Shown here piece by piece: positions 36,536-48,612 of a stretch of 64,000 nt of DNA. This DNA comes from Gamarada debralockiae (taxonomy: Eukaryota > Ascomycota > Leotiomycetes > Helotiales > Hyphodiscaceae). The stretch covers positions 91,029-155,028 of the forward strand of contig NXFV01000168.1 of assembly GCA_002803225.1 (NCBI GenBank), given 5' to 3'. Both the position numbers and the translations under genes were made by a program. How positions within the stretch are numbered: position 1 is the first letter of the stretch; every line of letters starts with the position of its first letter. The notes under the pieces were generated by a model, which saw only the letters and a list, made by a program, of their open reading frames with translations, did no database searches and was not told the DNA's origin.

Positions 36536-37102
36536 ATGAAGTTCGCATCAGCCGCTGTCTTGACTGCCTTCTCTCTCCTCCCCCACCTTATACCCGCCTT
36601 ACCAGCAGAAGTAAAGCGCCAAGAGTTTGTCGGAGTTCCGCCCGGAGCTACACCCATTCTCAATCCCCAGAACGGCGTACGTGCACAACACCCTCCCCTC
36701 CTATATATTGCAAACAATAATATAATATTCTAATAATCAAATTCTAGGACACAATTATAGGTGTACGTACACATCCAATCCTATACCTCTATTTACCGAC
36801 CCCTGACCCTGCTACATATGAGAAATATATTTTCTAACAAAAGTCTAGCTCTGTAAAAACGACCCAGGTTCAGAATATTGGACTCCTGCTACCCAGTATT
36901 GTTCCATACAATATATTGCAACCGACCAAAGTGGAATCAGCGACACGACTGAGGATTCTCGTAACTGTGATCCTAATGCTCAGGTGCGTTATTTATATAA
37001 GCTGGTTTTAGGAATTGACCGCTAATTGTTATGATTTAGTGTACTTCGACTGGGAACACCTGTACTTACGTGTGGGGCAATGGCAATGCTAACTGTACTT
37101 GA
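36536..37102 (+). CDS. Small secreted six-cysteine protein (candidate effector)
   Basis: 117-aa predicted secreted protein with no family I recognise. Exons: 36536-36676, 36748-36762 (a 15-nt microexon encoding DTIIG), 36849-36983, 37040-37102. The introns are 71, 86 and 56 nt, all GT-AG and phase 0. It starts with a signal peptide (MKFASAAVLTAFSLLPHLIP, then ALPAE). A dibasic KR just before QEFVGVPPG could be a Kex2 processing site. All six cysteines lie in the last two exons (contexts LCKN, QYCS, NCDP, QCTS, TCTY, NCT), giving an even count for disulfides. It ends at CT-stop. The splice model is internally consistent, but no function can be named. Confidence 0.72.
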
Positions 37103-37510
37103 ATAAAAAGTGGAATTAGGGATTGGAAGAAGAGGTTGCTATAGAAATTGGACGATTGTCTTTTTATGCGTTTGGAGTTATAAAGAAAGGGAAGGTTTTG
37201 CATTGGGTCGTGCTTATATTCCACTGGTTCTGCCTGCTGTTTTACTGTATTGTACTGCTATTGCATATAGAATTTGATTTCCAATTAGCCACAGTTATTC
37301 AGCTAATAAACCTTTCTTATATTTACTTACTTAGCTTATATAGAGTAGGGGACCTTCTTTCCTTTCTCTTTAGATTATTCTTCACATATATAGGGAATAC
37401 TAATTACTTTAATAAAGCCTTATAAACCCGTGATAAAAAATAGATATAAAAGTATTGTTAGTTGTAACAGCCTAATTCAGTATAGTATATATTTACTTCT
37501 CCCTATAGCT
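37103..37510. repeat. AT-rich, TpA-dense block (possible RIP-scarred repeat relic)
   Basis: About 400 bp directly 3' of the secreted-protein gene, with dense TATA/TTTA/CTTA strings and very few CA/TG dinucleotides. It contrasts with the following sequence from about 37510. It has the texture expected of RIP-mutated repeat DNA. No terminal repeat or coding remnant is visible, so identity is uncertain. Confidence 0.4.
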
Positions 37511-39687
37511 TAAGGGAGCTCTTCCCCTCTTGTTTTCTCTTTGATCACCAGCTAAACGGCCTTCCCCGTCCCTCTCCTTCCCTATCTCGGCGACCAGGCT
37601 GATGCTGTGCAGACCTGGAACGCTTACTCTCACATGAGAGTTGGCATTGGAGAAAGGTAGGTATCGGGTGGTGGTCGACAACGAAAATGGATGCGGCAAC
37701 GGGGAGGTTTTCGACGGTGACAAGTTCCTTGACGACAAAAAGTCCGCCTCAAGAGTACGTGGGCAGCACTTCCTATATAATAGGTCTCCATTTTCTAGCT
37801 CTACCCACAAAAACCACGAAGGACTCGCTCAGTTTGCATCCATGATTAGTATCCGCATCCGCGTCGTGCCAAAGGTTGAAGACGAAAGATCTTTCGGCGA
37901 TCGATGCTACGGAAAAAGACCCAACGAATGCAAGTCTAGATATTTGAAGAGAGTAAACGGATTCCTGGCCGGTACGTACAAATTACAGCAGTCTAGATGA
38001 AGAGAGATCCAACACAAGCGCAACCGAGGAGGGTCATATCACAAACCAAAACAAGCGGCTATTAGGTCATGAATTTTAGATCTAGAGTCCTTGGGTGCCA
38101 GTAGGTTTGGGCAGTAGCAAAATGTTGGGCCATCGTCATGGTCAATGGTCACTGCACGTTCCTCATATTTCTGGATTCCCTATTCCCCTAGTCCAAAGAA
38201 TACGAGTACCACGTGGACTTGGAACTAAGAAGTGAGGAACTGAAACAGTCAGTCTCCTAAAAGAAGCCTCATGGAATTTGGAAGGGCTCGCAATTGAGTT
38301 GGAAGACTCTCGCAGACATGAGGCACCGCGTTATGGACGTCTAAGAAATTGAATCTCACCAACTTAGCTGCGCTGTCTTCGTAGGAGCAGAATGTCCACA
38401 TGTCAAACCACTTGCCTTGCTTCAAAAACTTGTCAATACTCCCCCTGGGGGCTTTTATTTGATATTTGATGCTTCTTTTGCAAGAGGAACAAGCCGGTTG
38501 CGCAGAAATACTCCATGTGGAACCAAGAGCATATGGATAGAAGTAGAGTCTCAATTGGGATTATGAGAGCGGCTATTCAAGTCTCCTGGTTGCTGTTATC
38601 TATGAGCTTTCTGTCGAGAAATAGATATGGCCAGAAGTCCCTTAAATAGAATGAATAGCGAAGTCTCGGCTCATGGATTTGTTTCATGCTTCCTTGGGTA
38701 TAAAATCATCTTTCTTGATCAATATTCAGACATCCTTCATCACGTCTACAACTCAACACAATCTCACTTTACTTTCGGAGTTTCTGCGAACGTTTCACAA
38801 GTCTCCAACGCTTGTCAAAGCAGATACCAAAGAATGGCGGCTGGGAAGAGGGTGTACAGGGACTTGACAGGGCATGCTGGATGAACTAGGCAACAAAGCT
38901 AATTCATTCGGCAACGAGAGAGGATTTGGCGATGAAACTGGCACTTGACAGCTAAGGCGCCTTTGAATTCAAGAACTTTCTGAGGAAAAATTGCATGAGA
39001 CTTCTGAAACGAAAATGACAAGGTGGGTGCCGAAACTTTGTTCGTTCCATCCTCCTCAGCCGTGTTGCTGCTGAACGTGGGATCGATAATGTTGTGTTGT
39101 GAAAAATAGATCGTGTGTAGATTCTCTTCATTGTTACAGAACTCCCTTTTAAATACCGCTCTCGAGCTAATACCCAGGTGGACACAGTAATGGAAGTGGT
39201 CTGTAGAAAGGAGAGAACGACGACGGAATAGAAACGGGTTACTAACTTTCAAGGCTAGATGCACATACTAATGTGGGAGTGAAGTTTCAAGTCAATCAGA
39301 ATGTTTGTGAAAAACGAGTAACGTTGAACTGAAGAAGAGTAGTATTTCATTTCATGCCCTAACGTCAGATCCTGCCAACGCTCGCGCAAAGCTCATCACA
39401 TGTTGGTTGGACAGCAATACAGCTTCCATGCACCGCCACGCCTACGCTTCCATTCGAAATATCATAGCCACCAACACCCACGAATTACCTTAAAAGAAAG
39501 TCGCTGTTCCAAGCGCTCTCCCCGAGTCTCCATTCCATTGATTTGTGTTTTCATGATGAGTACGAATATATATGTAAACAATACCTCTGACGATGTTTTC
39601 GTATCTATAACGTCGACCGTGTTTGGATAAGTGAAGGGCAGTCCTACTGTCTGAGCTAAGTGTGAATGCTGAGGGCGAGAGAAGGGT
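37511..39687. other. 2.2-kb spacer, no supported gene
   Basis: Between the AT-rich block and the 3' end of the stress-protein gene. A minus-strand frame at 37493-37810 and several others are open but lack motifs and splice logic. Nothing further is seen. Confidence 0.45.
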
Positions 39688-42013
39688 TCAGTCGATCTTC
39701 GCTGCTGCCAGACTCTTCACGGCAGGATTTGAAAGGTTGTTGGCGAGTTTGATATCGGGACGTTTGTACTGGGTGTGTTTACGGAGACGTTTGCGTGCTA
39801 CCATGACTGGAACAGATGATTTGGTAACGAGGTAGTTGGAGAAGGAGCCGAGGATAACGCTGGGATTGGTTAGCGTCACTTCCTTCACAATAGGGGCAAG
39901 ATATAATGAAAGAAACAACCTACCCCTTAAGCGCACTCCTCCCGCGACTTCCCAAAATCACCAACGTAGGGCCAATAAAGTCGATGACTTCAGTGATCAA
40001 ATGCTTGGGGCTCTTGCAATGAATCACCTCAATCACGACCTTAACCTGCAGCTTCGTCTTCCTCAATAACTTCGACACCCGATCCGTGATATCCAGCACA
40101 GCTCGGTACCTTTCCTGCTCAGCCTTGCCCTTTCCTCGACCCATTGGACTAGCACTGGCGCTGCTGGTGTCCAATCTGAAGCCTTGGCCTAAAGGACTTG
40201 GAGCCGGGGCTGCAGTGAGGATAGGCGTAGAGGAAGAACCTTTTGCGGATGATGCGATGGCGGCGACTTGTTCTTTAAGCTGATCATCTGCACTTCCGTC
40301 GTTTGAAGTAATTCCAAGCTCCTCGTCAGCGCAATAGATTGCAAGAAGAGTATCGCCGTCTCGAAGGACTGTTCCGATAGTCCATTCCAAAGCATGGGCT
40401 GCTTCATCGCTGAGATCTGTCGCCACAAGATACTTTCTGACCCGCCTTTGGTTGTCGTGAGCTTCCTGTTGCATCTTGGCAAAATCGCCTCGGTAGATGG
40501 TTCGGACACAACGTTTGGTGGCTGGCGTGGATGTGATAGTTGTCATATGAACAGAAAGCTTTTGTGCACGCTTAATATCAGTGAGATCCGCTTCAGTATC
40601 TGAATCGAATGGAGTGTTGAATCCAGATGGTTCGTCGAAAGCTGTGCTTGGATGAACTGCTGGTTTGCTCGACTTGGGCTTCTCCCCTGTAGGTACCGTG
40701 ATGGTGATTTCTGGTTCCAGAAGGGACCGGATTTTGTATTTCGCAGCAATCTCTGCTCCTATGATAACAATTAGCTTCACAGACCAGTAGATTATATCAC
40801 AACTCTTCGACGTACGCTCTTCTTCGGCTGCAGCCATCAAACTCTTGGCAGTTCTCGGTCCCTTCGCTCGTCCCATCCCAAGGGTCTGGCTCTCAGGATG
40901 GTGGTTATCATCATTTTCCTTGCTCTGTTCCTTCTTTCGTCCGCGACTGCCTTCTTCATCTGAACTTCTTAGGTCCTCCTCATCGCTACTCTCTTCAACC
41001 GCGTCTTCGCCTGTGTATTCCTTCTCCAATCTCCCTCCACCAGCATCTTCGGGTATCACCTCATCCCCGCTGTTTGTTCGTCTCCGTCGACTCTTGCCGC
41101 TCAATGATGATAAGCCTGGCACTGACCTTGCAAGGTTTGCATCTGACAAACGCCTGTAAGCACTGTTCATATCAATGACTGTGCCATCGTTCAAAGTGAA
41201 TTTGGATAGATCCTGGTTAAGCATGCTCGAGTGTGGAGAATTGGATCGCAGTCCCAGACGATTACTTGGCGATTTCGACTTGGCGGCATTATTTCCGATC
41301 CCTGCGCCTGCAATTGAATGATTCCGTCCTCTGTCTCGTGAACCAAACGAACTCAGATCGCCCCCTCGTACCACTTCTGCCATCGCACTTGGAATCTGCG
41401 GCTTTCTTCCAGCTTGTGTATTTCTCTTGGGAACAACAGGTCCTCCAGGGTTGCTTTGCAGATATCCCGAGAATTGGTACTGAGAGGTAGGTTCGAAGCC
41501 TGGCGCTCTGGGACCAAAATCGGCTGGGCGCGAAGCCGCATCGGATAAACTCCTATGTTGATTGTTTGCTATGACCGCTCTGTGGTTTGCCTCTGTGGGT
41601 GACGACTGCGCGCTCTTCGTGGCAGCAGTTGCCAAAGAGCGTGCAGTCGCGGGTGGGCGAGGGGTGGTAATGTCCAACATACTTCGTACTGCTGGAGGGG
41701 TGTCGATGTCCAACATACTTCGTACCGCTGGAGGAGTGTCGATATCCAACATACTTCGGATCGGAGGACTGCTTATTCCACCACCACCATTTGTTCCAGG
41801 TAGGGATGAGTGTCTTGGAACTGGAGGTTCAATATCCAACATGCTTCTCACTGGTGAGCGAGGAGTCGCGAAGGGCGATCCAGTTCGTGCTGGGCCGCCC
41901 ACGGAACTTGCACCTCTTGGTCGTCCACTTGCTGCTGTGCCTTCGAGAATTGCCAAGACCTCCTTCCGCTCCTCGTCCAAAACGGACTCCAAGGACATAT
42001 GTTTGTGCGCCAT
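39688..42013 (-). CDS. Universal stress protein (UspA)-domain protein
   Basis: 734-aa protein with a long disordered N-terminal region and a C-terminal Usp domain. Exons: 42013-40816, 40758-39924, 39859-39688. Intron 1 (57 nt) is in frame. Translation starts at MAHKHMSLESVLDEERKEV. The N-terminal half has four copies of RSMLDI in Pro/Thr-rich context. The Usp domain begins at about residue 505 (RKYLVATDLSDEAAHALEW). The ATP-binding signature G-2x-G-9x-G-S is intact (GSRGRSALKGVILGS), and intron 2 splits it. Fungal members are soluble and poorly characterised, and nucleotide-dependent signalling is only inferred from the family. Confidence 0.9.
41655..41860 (-). repeat. Repeats encoding RSMLDI in the Usp-domain protein
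   Basis: Four copies of the RSMLDI motif. The two central copies sit in a near-identical tandem DNA unit of about 36 bp (around 41670-41762), each encoding RSMLDIDTPPAV. The flanking copies are more diverged. Confidence 0.75.
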
Positions 42014-43978
42014 GATTGGTGTATGTATATCGTTTGCGCCTTGCAACCCTCTTTCTAGGAAATGCTTAACCTTTAAACAGGGTTACCAGGCTGCAACGAT
42101 GTCAAGACAATACTTTCGTAAAAATTCGAGTGAGGCAAGAGCGTTGGAAGCTCTGGGATATCGTGCGTTATCGATTTATGAATTTTCGGGGTTTCCAGAC
42201 AAACTCGAGATGCTTCATCGTGGTTGAAGGTCCGGACTTCGGATCGCGCTCAGGTCATAGCTACATAGCTACTCAAGCCGTGTTGGTGGATGTACAGTTT
42301 GCTTAATGGGGGGAGAGGCTGTTGATACCTAATTTCGAAGTTGATCGGTGTAGGATGGACGGTTTGATATGCGGTGGAATCGAGAGAAGAAAGTTCTGTG
42401 GGCCAGTGTCTGATATGTTTTGTGGTGTTGATGAAGTTCGGTATTGCGCTTCTAGATCCGTGAATCGGCACGTGCTGCGTTTGTATTTGTCGTTTTGTCC
42501 TTTCAAAGAGACGAGAATGAATAAGTTGAACAAGTTATCAGATCAATTGTTGGAGTTGAAAGAAAAAACAAATTGGGCATCGAAGCTGTGATAGTTTAAA
42601 GGGCTTGCTGGGTCCTTGTAGATCCTCCCTTGTCCTTATTATTTCTTTAGCTCGTTTGGAGGGGCGGGATGGTGTGCGGACGGTGCCGAATGGTCCCAGG
42701 GATGTGAAATATTGCATGATTCGGCACGAAGCAGGCAACGTGAGTAAGCCGAAGTAGTCTAGATGTACCGGATAGACGACTTGGGACTGAAGCACGGCAT
42801 GGTAGACATCGTCATCAAGAATTCACGGAGAGGTAGTTTGTTCTTAGTCTCCAAGCCTCATAAATCCAGCACCCCAAAGGGCAAAGAACATGCCCATCCT
42901 CGAAACGACCCGAGAGGAAGCAACACCCCGCCAAGATTGTCTCCTCCCCGCAAAAACCGAAGCAAACCGTGATCAAATCCTCATAATCTCGTAACTTCTC
43001 ATAACGGGATGCTGCTCTAACGTAGCAACGGAGCTGCAGAGATCAAAAATTGACATATCCACTCACTATGCCACCAACCCCGCTCGTTGTTCTCTCGACA
43101 ACTTCCAAATACAGCAAATACTCTAGCCGTGTCAAGTGCCTCTTCGAAGCATCATTTTATCCAAAACTCACAGAACTACCGTCAGGCAAAACCTACTCTA
43201 CGTAAATACACTCCCCTTGGCAAAGCTGCTGCGCCCTCTTTGCTTTTGATGCCAAGAGAAAGCAGGGAAGCTTGCCCAATTGCTCTTGTCTTACTGCCGA
43301 AGCTCCCCTGATGACCCCACCAAGTGACATCTCCAACATCCTTGGCCGAACGACTCCAGCTGAAAGAAGTGTGTGGTTTATTTGCTCATGAGCTTATGAC
43401 AAGTCTTGTGGCTGTGCCAATGAGTAAGGAGCGCTGTACCAAGACTTCTGGGCTCACGTCGGGTAATTCTCGAAAGGGGGAGCAGATTGGTTTGACTTGT
43501 CAATTGTCAGAACTTGTTGACACAAGGACAAAGCGAGGAAAGGATCTTATAGCTTTGCTTCCGTTCTTGTTCTACACCGATAACAGATCTCCAACTTTAC
43601 AGGCGGCGGTTAAGCCCGTCTCCTGCAGCAATGACACCATGCCGTCCATCGCGTGCTTCACCGTGCCTCAACCTATCTGAACCTCCAATCCCAAGAGCAC
43701 GTGCTGGCAAATCACTTCTCAAAAACGTCAAGCTGACAACATAAAACTGTACCGTCTTGCATGCACTCCTGGTCACCTCAAACTCTCTTCCTTCCTTATC
43801 TTTGCCCAATTGGATATACTTCCTCGGTTACCAACCTGTCGGATTCACATGGTCGCTCATGCCATTTGGACAATTGATCCCATACGAGCTATGCAGTGCA
43901 CGATCCGATGCCGATATGACATCGTCCTGTATTCAGATACAATATGATACAATTATACACCGCTCCTCCAAGGTCCCA
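42014..43978. other. 2-kb spacer, no supported gene
   Basis: Promoter side of the Usp-domain gene and 3' side of uS7m. All frames are short or lack recognisable content. Nothing further is seen. Confidence 0.45.
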
Positions 43979-45173
43979 TCAGAACCTTTTAAACTGCCTG
44001 TAATTCAGATTCGCCCTGGCCGATGTCCCTGTCTTATGCACCAGCGCTCTCTTTTCCCACGCCGAACTCCTTCCTTCCACAACAGAAATTAACTCCTCCG
44101 CAAACCGCTGAGCAAATTGCCCTCTTCCACTTCCCCGTGAGTGTTTCTTGTTGGACGCATCTAAGATCCATTGAACAGCCTGCCGCCTCCGTTGTCTGAC
44201 ACCAAGCGGGACAGGAAGTTGGAGCGCGGCTCCTCCACCTGCTGCGCCTTTCAGCGCGCGGATGCGGAGTAAGGGTGCCACGGAGTCGATGGCTACGGTT
44301 AGATATTGGACTGGATTGAGCGGGAGGTGGGAGGGTGGTGGTGAGCCCGGGAGGAGAGGACGTGCTGGGTTGGGGACTGGCGGAGGGGCGGTGCGGAGGT
44401 GGTTTAGGATGAAGGACATGTTCTATTTTCCCAACGACAAATTAGCATTAGATCTTTGAATTGAAGGACAAACTGCGCGGCAATATCAACGCAAGGCAGA
44501 AAGGAAGTCAAACAGAAACTGACGAGCCTACCCTCTGGGCGACGCTCTTCTTGCCGTCCCTCATCAACAGATTCGTGACTTGGGAAACGACTGGATCGTA
44601 TCTGTGCTTCAAATTGCTGTTCGATGGCAATGGTAACTCTGGTAATCCGAATTTGTGTCCCAGTTCATCGAGTGCAACGGGGTCTTCCAGTTTTCCTCCA
44701 TTGGCGATATTCTGCATTTGTCCCAACGCTAACAGATTCTCGAAGGTGGTCGTCTCGGCAGCGTTTTTGTCGTGTATTTCTTTCTTGATGACTTCAGGGG
44801 CATTTTCTTTGCCTTCCCGGTCACGCTTGAGAATCTGCAGTCCTCGAGTCAGTAAATTGTATTTTTTTGAGGTCCTGATGTCATTATCTCCCAATTCGAC
44901 TCAGGGAAGGATTTAACACACATCTTGCACTGGAGTTCCCTGCCCTAAATCAGGCTCTGTCTCTCCAGTCACTCTGCCCATATCTGCAGCATCCTCACTG
45001 ACATGTGGAAGTACATCTTGATTTGGTCCAGTTGCTGGTTTTGGGTCCTTCTCGTCTGCGAAGCCTCTTCGTGACGCCGCCTGGAAGACTCTAGGTTGAC
45101 GCGAGGCAATTGAAGGCCTTGAACGTATAGCGAGTGATTGACTTACGCCAAATATTTTCAATCGTGGAGGCAT
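43979..45173 (-). CDS. RSM7: Mitochondrial small-subunit ribosomal protein uS7m
   Basis: Mitochondrial S7, the platform protein of the small-subunit head, 332 aa. Exons: 45173-44922, 44834-44532, 44422-43979, with introns of 87 and 109 nt. The N-terminus is basic and rich in Arg/Ser, as expected of a mitochondrial targeting sequence (start MPPRLKIFG). The S7 domain includes DPVVSQVTNLLMRDGKKSVAQR joined by splicing to NMSFILNHLRTAPPP, then YLTVAIDSVAPLLRIRALKG, LQLPVPLGVRQRRRQAVQWI and GRGQFAQRFAEELISVVEG. The frame stays open 184 codons upstream of the chosen ATG, but that extension has no family content. RSM7 follows the yeast name. Confidence 0.92.
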
Positions 45174-45816
45174 GGTGATGATGTGGAAATCAGAGGGCCT
45201 GGGGCGATGTGCGGAGATCGACTTGAAATTCGCACCAGGGAGGTAAATTCTTTTCTGCCTAAGTTCTAAGGCATTAATCTTTCTGCAGCCCCAAGAAGGG
45301 CCGAGCACGCATGAGATCAATCTTTTGGGGTGGTTCAGGGTATCGGTGGTCACCTGTGCTGCGGAACCGGGTTGCTGGGTCTTCTGTAGGGCATTCGAAC
45401 CTGTTTGGACATTTGTGGCTTGTTCCTCTTGTGTTGAGTAACCACACTTTACTTTACTTCGACGGTCAACGTCAAATGACTGACATCCTGGGAGAACACA
45501 TTTTCGAAATCGAGGGGAAGAACAGGTAGAAAAGAATTTTAAAAGTTGTAAGAAGACATCATGGTAATAGAATCTAAACTTTTGCTTTCCCAGCTTCAAG
45601 AAAATCGACCATATCCAACACAATAGTCTGTCGAACTCCAGCGCTCTCGCTGTGCTGTAAGACCGTACCAAAACCTGACGCCAGAAGTCACCCTTTTGCG
45701 CCAATTCATGCTTTACCATTCCCATGGTGACCTTTTATAACCCAAATATCCTACAGGCAATTCTGACAAGTTCGATGCGGTCTCTGCCGTTGTGAGGATG
45801 CATGATTTTGACGGCT
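45174..45816. other. Spacer uS7m promoter / dsRBD gene 3' end
   Basis: 643 nt. The minus strand happens to stay open in the uS7m frame here; I treat this as chance. No other coding signal. Confidence 0.45.
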
Positions 45817-46221
45817 TCACCATCCAGAGCGACTATGGGTGGGAGAGTTGATTGGGGATCCGTTGAGGTGCTTCAAGGCCACCTCTGCAGCGTCCTCCTT
45901 GGCATTGTTGACATACTGCCCGTCATACCAATATCGAGCGGAGATGTTCTGGCCCTGAACCGTGACTGTGCTGGACCACGCCGTCCGTCCACCTGGAAAG
46001 TCGTCAGCGAATTGGACTCGGAATATCTGCAAAGATGCAATTGGAAGCTTACCACGTCTATCAGACACGATCTGGAAGACTGGAGGGTGAATCTGGGCTT
46101 CACGGCACTTTTCTAGTCGGCGTCAGCAATGCCATTGAGCTAAGATTGTGATGGTCTTGCCTTCGAGTCTTTCCTGCCAGGTGCCTGCATTTGAACCATA
46201 GCTGGAATAAGACATATTCAT
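45817..46221 (-). CDS. Small dsRNA-binding-domain-like protein
   Basis: 98-aa protein. Exons: 46221-46161, 46112-46053, 45992-45817. The first intron (46160-46113, 48 nt) has a GC donor (GAAG/GCAAGACC) and a TAG acceptor; the second is GT-AG (60 nt). Spliced, it reads TWQERLEEKCREAQIHPP, VFQIVSDRRGGRTAWSS, VTVQGQNISARYWYDGQYVN, then NAKEDAAEVALKHL. This follows the dsRBD pattern: a first helix (Gln/Glu-rich), three strands ending in an aromatic patch, and the C-terminal K-x-A-x-x-x-A-A helix (here AKEDAAEVAL). The basic tip is weaker than in classical dsRBDs. Nearby alternative start at 46215. RNA binding is inferred. Confidence 0.78.
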
Positions 46222-48612
46222 CGATCTCCGAAGTGGAAACGAGGGTAAGTGCTTAATTGAGGCTGGTAATGCGGCGGAGAAACAGTGGAGTGCAGGTAAC
46301 GGAAATGGCGTTATGCTTTGCAGGAGACTTTGGCGCGATGAGGTTCTTATAGTTGATTCGCGTTGGACCGTTGATCACTGACAAGATGGAAATTGTGGTG
46401 TGAAGTGTTGGCACCGTCAGACTGTAAGGAAGGAATAGGGAGAGATGTTGCGTTTGCAATCCTACAACTCGGCAACTAGGACGAGACTGTTTCGGCTTTC
46501 TGCATATAATATAGAAATGCATTGAAAGAAGTAACGTCGATCATCCGCAAGGCAGGCCTCTGTGCTGTCTCCATCGGAGGCAATGGACAACTCACGTACG
46601 ACCTTGCGAATGACTGCGGAGGAGGACAAAAGGAATATGGGGCTTGGGACAAGAGAAGCTAGTGAGATGCAAAGCCAACGCTGCAGACTCTTGCAGCTGC
46701 TTGCAGGGTGGAATAATGTCATGGGGACAATATAAAAGAAGGTGGGATTTGGGCTGACGCGTGAGCATTACCTAGGTGGGGGAGAGAAAGAGGGGGGATG
46801 GGGTGAGCGACGATTGATGATTAGGGAAAGGCGAGTTCAATGTCGAGCCCAATAAGAGCCAAACACTAGACAAAAGCTTGCTGCAGGCGCACCAAAAGGA
46901 GGTTGTATGGTACCGAAAGCTGTCGTCATCAGCAGGAGCTAGCTACTCTAAAATTGAGCTTCTCGCCGAGACTTTTTGTGTATCTTTTTCCTAAAATTTG
47001 CTGAGGTATCCGAATAGGTTTCCTTTTTGCTCGAAAATGAATAAATCCTGTCGACACAAGATCTCGGGCCCAGAACCTCGAAATCCAACAGAACGGAACG
47101 GACAGAACACAAAATTTTGTGTTACTGCGCATGAGGTCCCATGTAATTAAATGGCGGATGATCGTCTGAATCTACCATCGTACGATGTTATAGGTTAATC
47201 CCAAGAATCTTGATGGTCCTGCAGCGGAAGCTATATCTTGAACTAACGAAGATCAATCGATACCTTACACTGCGGGAGCGGGTGGCTACATTTATACGAT
47301 GAACGTTCAGTCCTACCTCAAGGAAGGTCTTTTGATTCGAGGTAGATTGCGGAGATACCCTTGCACAATGCCCGGTGAGGCACTTGGTCCTTGTACATGA
47401 TATGAGAAGCAATCAGCCCTGCGACTTGCATTTTATCGGAACCCAGCATAGCATACTGAGAGACTATCCCATCACAGAGGGCATCGTGACCTCTGTGCCT
47501 GCCCTTCACCGCTATATCAATACAATCCAGAAACCCGACAGTCTGGCACAAGATGGGAGGGAGCATCCGGATGAAGAGATTTGGGCCAAGTCGTACTCAA
47601 TTCCAAATCCGCACCGCGAGAATCTGGCCACTTCTGCACCCCACTCCCGGTTGAATCAAGGAGGACACTTGTAATGAAAATGCAAGCTACCATTTTAATT
47701 AATGTTGCCAGCTGGACTGATCCTCTCTCTCAAACGAGATAAGCGCACAGAATGTACGATGGATTGATGTAGCCAGTAAGAAGCTTCCTAGTTTCCAGAA
47801 TAAATAAAGCTTGGCCAGTCGGATGTGCCGCCGCGCCAGGATGCGGCAGGTGTCAGACCAGAAGAGCTTCATCCAAACAAAGCTTCGAGTTTCCGCATCG
47901 GGAGATACACAACTTCAATTATGGAAACTTAAAAGAGTGCAGTATGCTCGCGTGGCGACTTGAGAGATGGCCAAGTAGTTCTAACAGCCTTGCGATGCGA
48001 ACTAAGCAGCCTTGCTCGAACAGCGCATCAATGTCTTGCTGCCCGAGGGGTAGAGCCTTACTTTCGGGAGTTGGGCGAAAACCTCAACCTGTAGTAGGAC
48101 AACATATATGCGAGTGTTTCTATATCGAGCAGATGTTTGGAAATCAGGAACAATACCACCGTTTTCTTCAGGGACGTTTCGTTTGGGGACCTTTGAAAGA
48201 TCGGCTTGCATGTGGCCTCACACGTGGAAGTGGAAGAGTTCGCCCGTTTGAGCGAGTGAAAGACCAGGAATCTCACTGGTGACACCCACGTGACCGATCC
48301 GAACGATGGCGCATGAGTAAGCAAAAAGGGATGAAAGATCGCATCTGTGAGAGGAAACGGTGAAAATGTGGATTCGGTGGATGAGTAATCTGCGGCATCA
48401 CGGTATTTGTCTTCGGTTGAAGTCCAGGATCTCAGCCGAGGCACGGCTAGGGAGAACGTGGGGAAAGCTTTTTAACATGCCTCTGTCAACTGACTCCTTC
48501 TAGTATGACAGAGAAAATAGACGATACAAAAGAATGATAGAATAGTAGAAGACTTCCCTTTCCTTACAACCAACATAGACGATACGATCCTTTTATTTAC
48601 GATCCTTTCAAC
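46222..48612. other. 2.4-kb spacer, no supported gene
   Basis: Head-to-head spacer between the dsRBD-like gene and the nitronate monooxygenase. Frames of up to 128 codons occur (minus 48058-48444) but carry no recognisable domain or splice structure. Confidence 0.45.

Noticed and set aside
37493..37810. 105-codon minus-strand frame next to the AT-rich block
   Set aside because: No motif, and composition changes within it; may be repeat-derived but I cannot support a product.
43755..44092. Plus-strand frame over the 3' end of uS7m
   Set aside because: Overlaps the clear uS7m coding exon on the other strand and has no motif.
44913..45725. 270-codon extension upstream of the uS7m start
   Set aside because: The upstream part shows no similarity to mitochondrial S7 and passes the natural MPPRL start. 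Open by chance.
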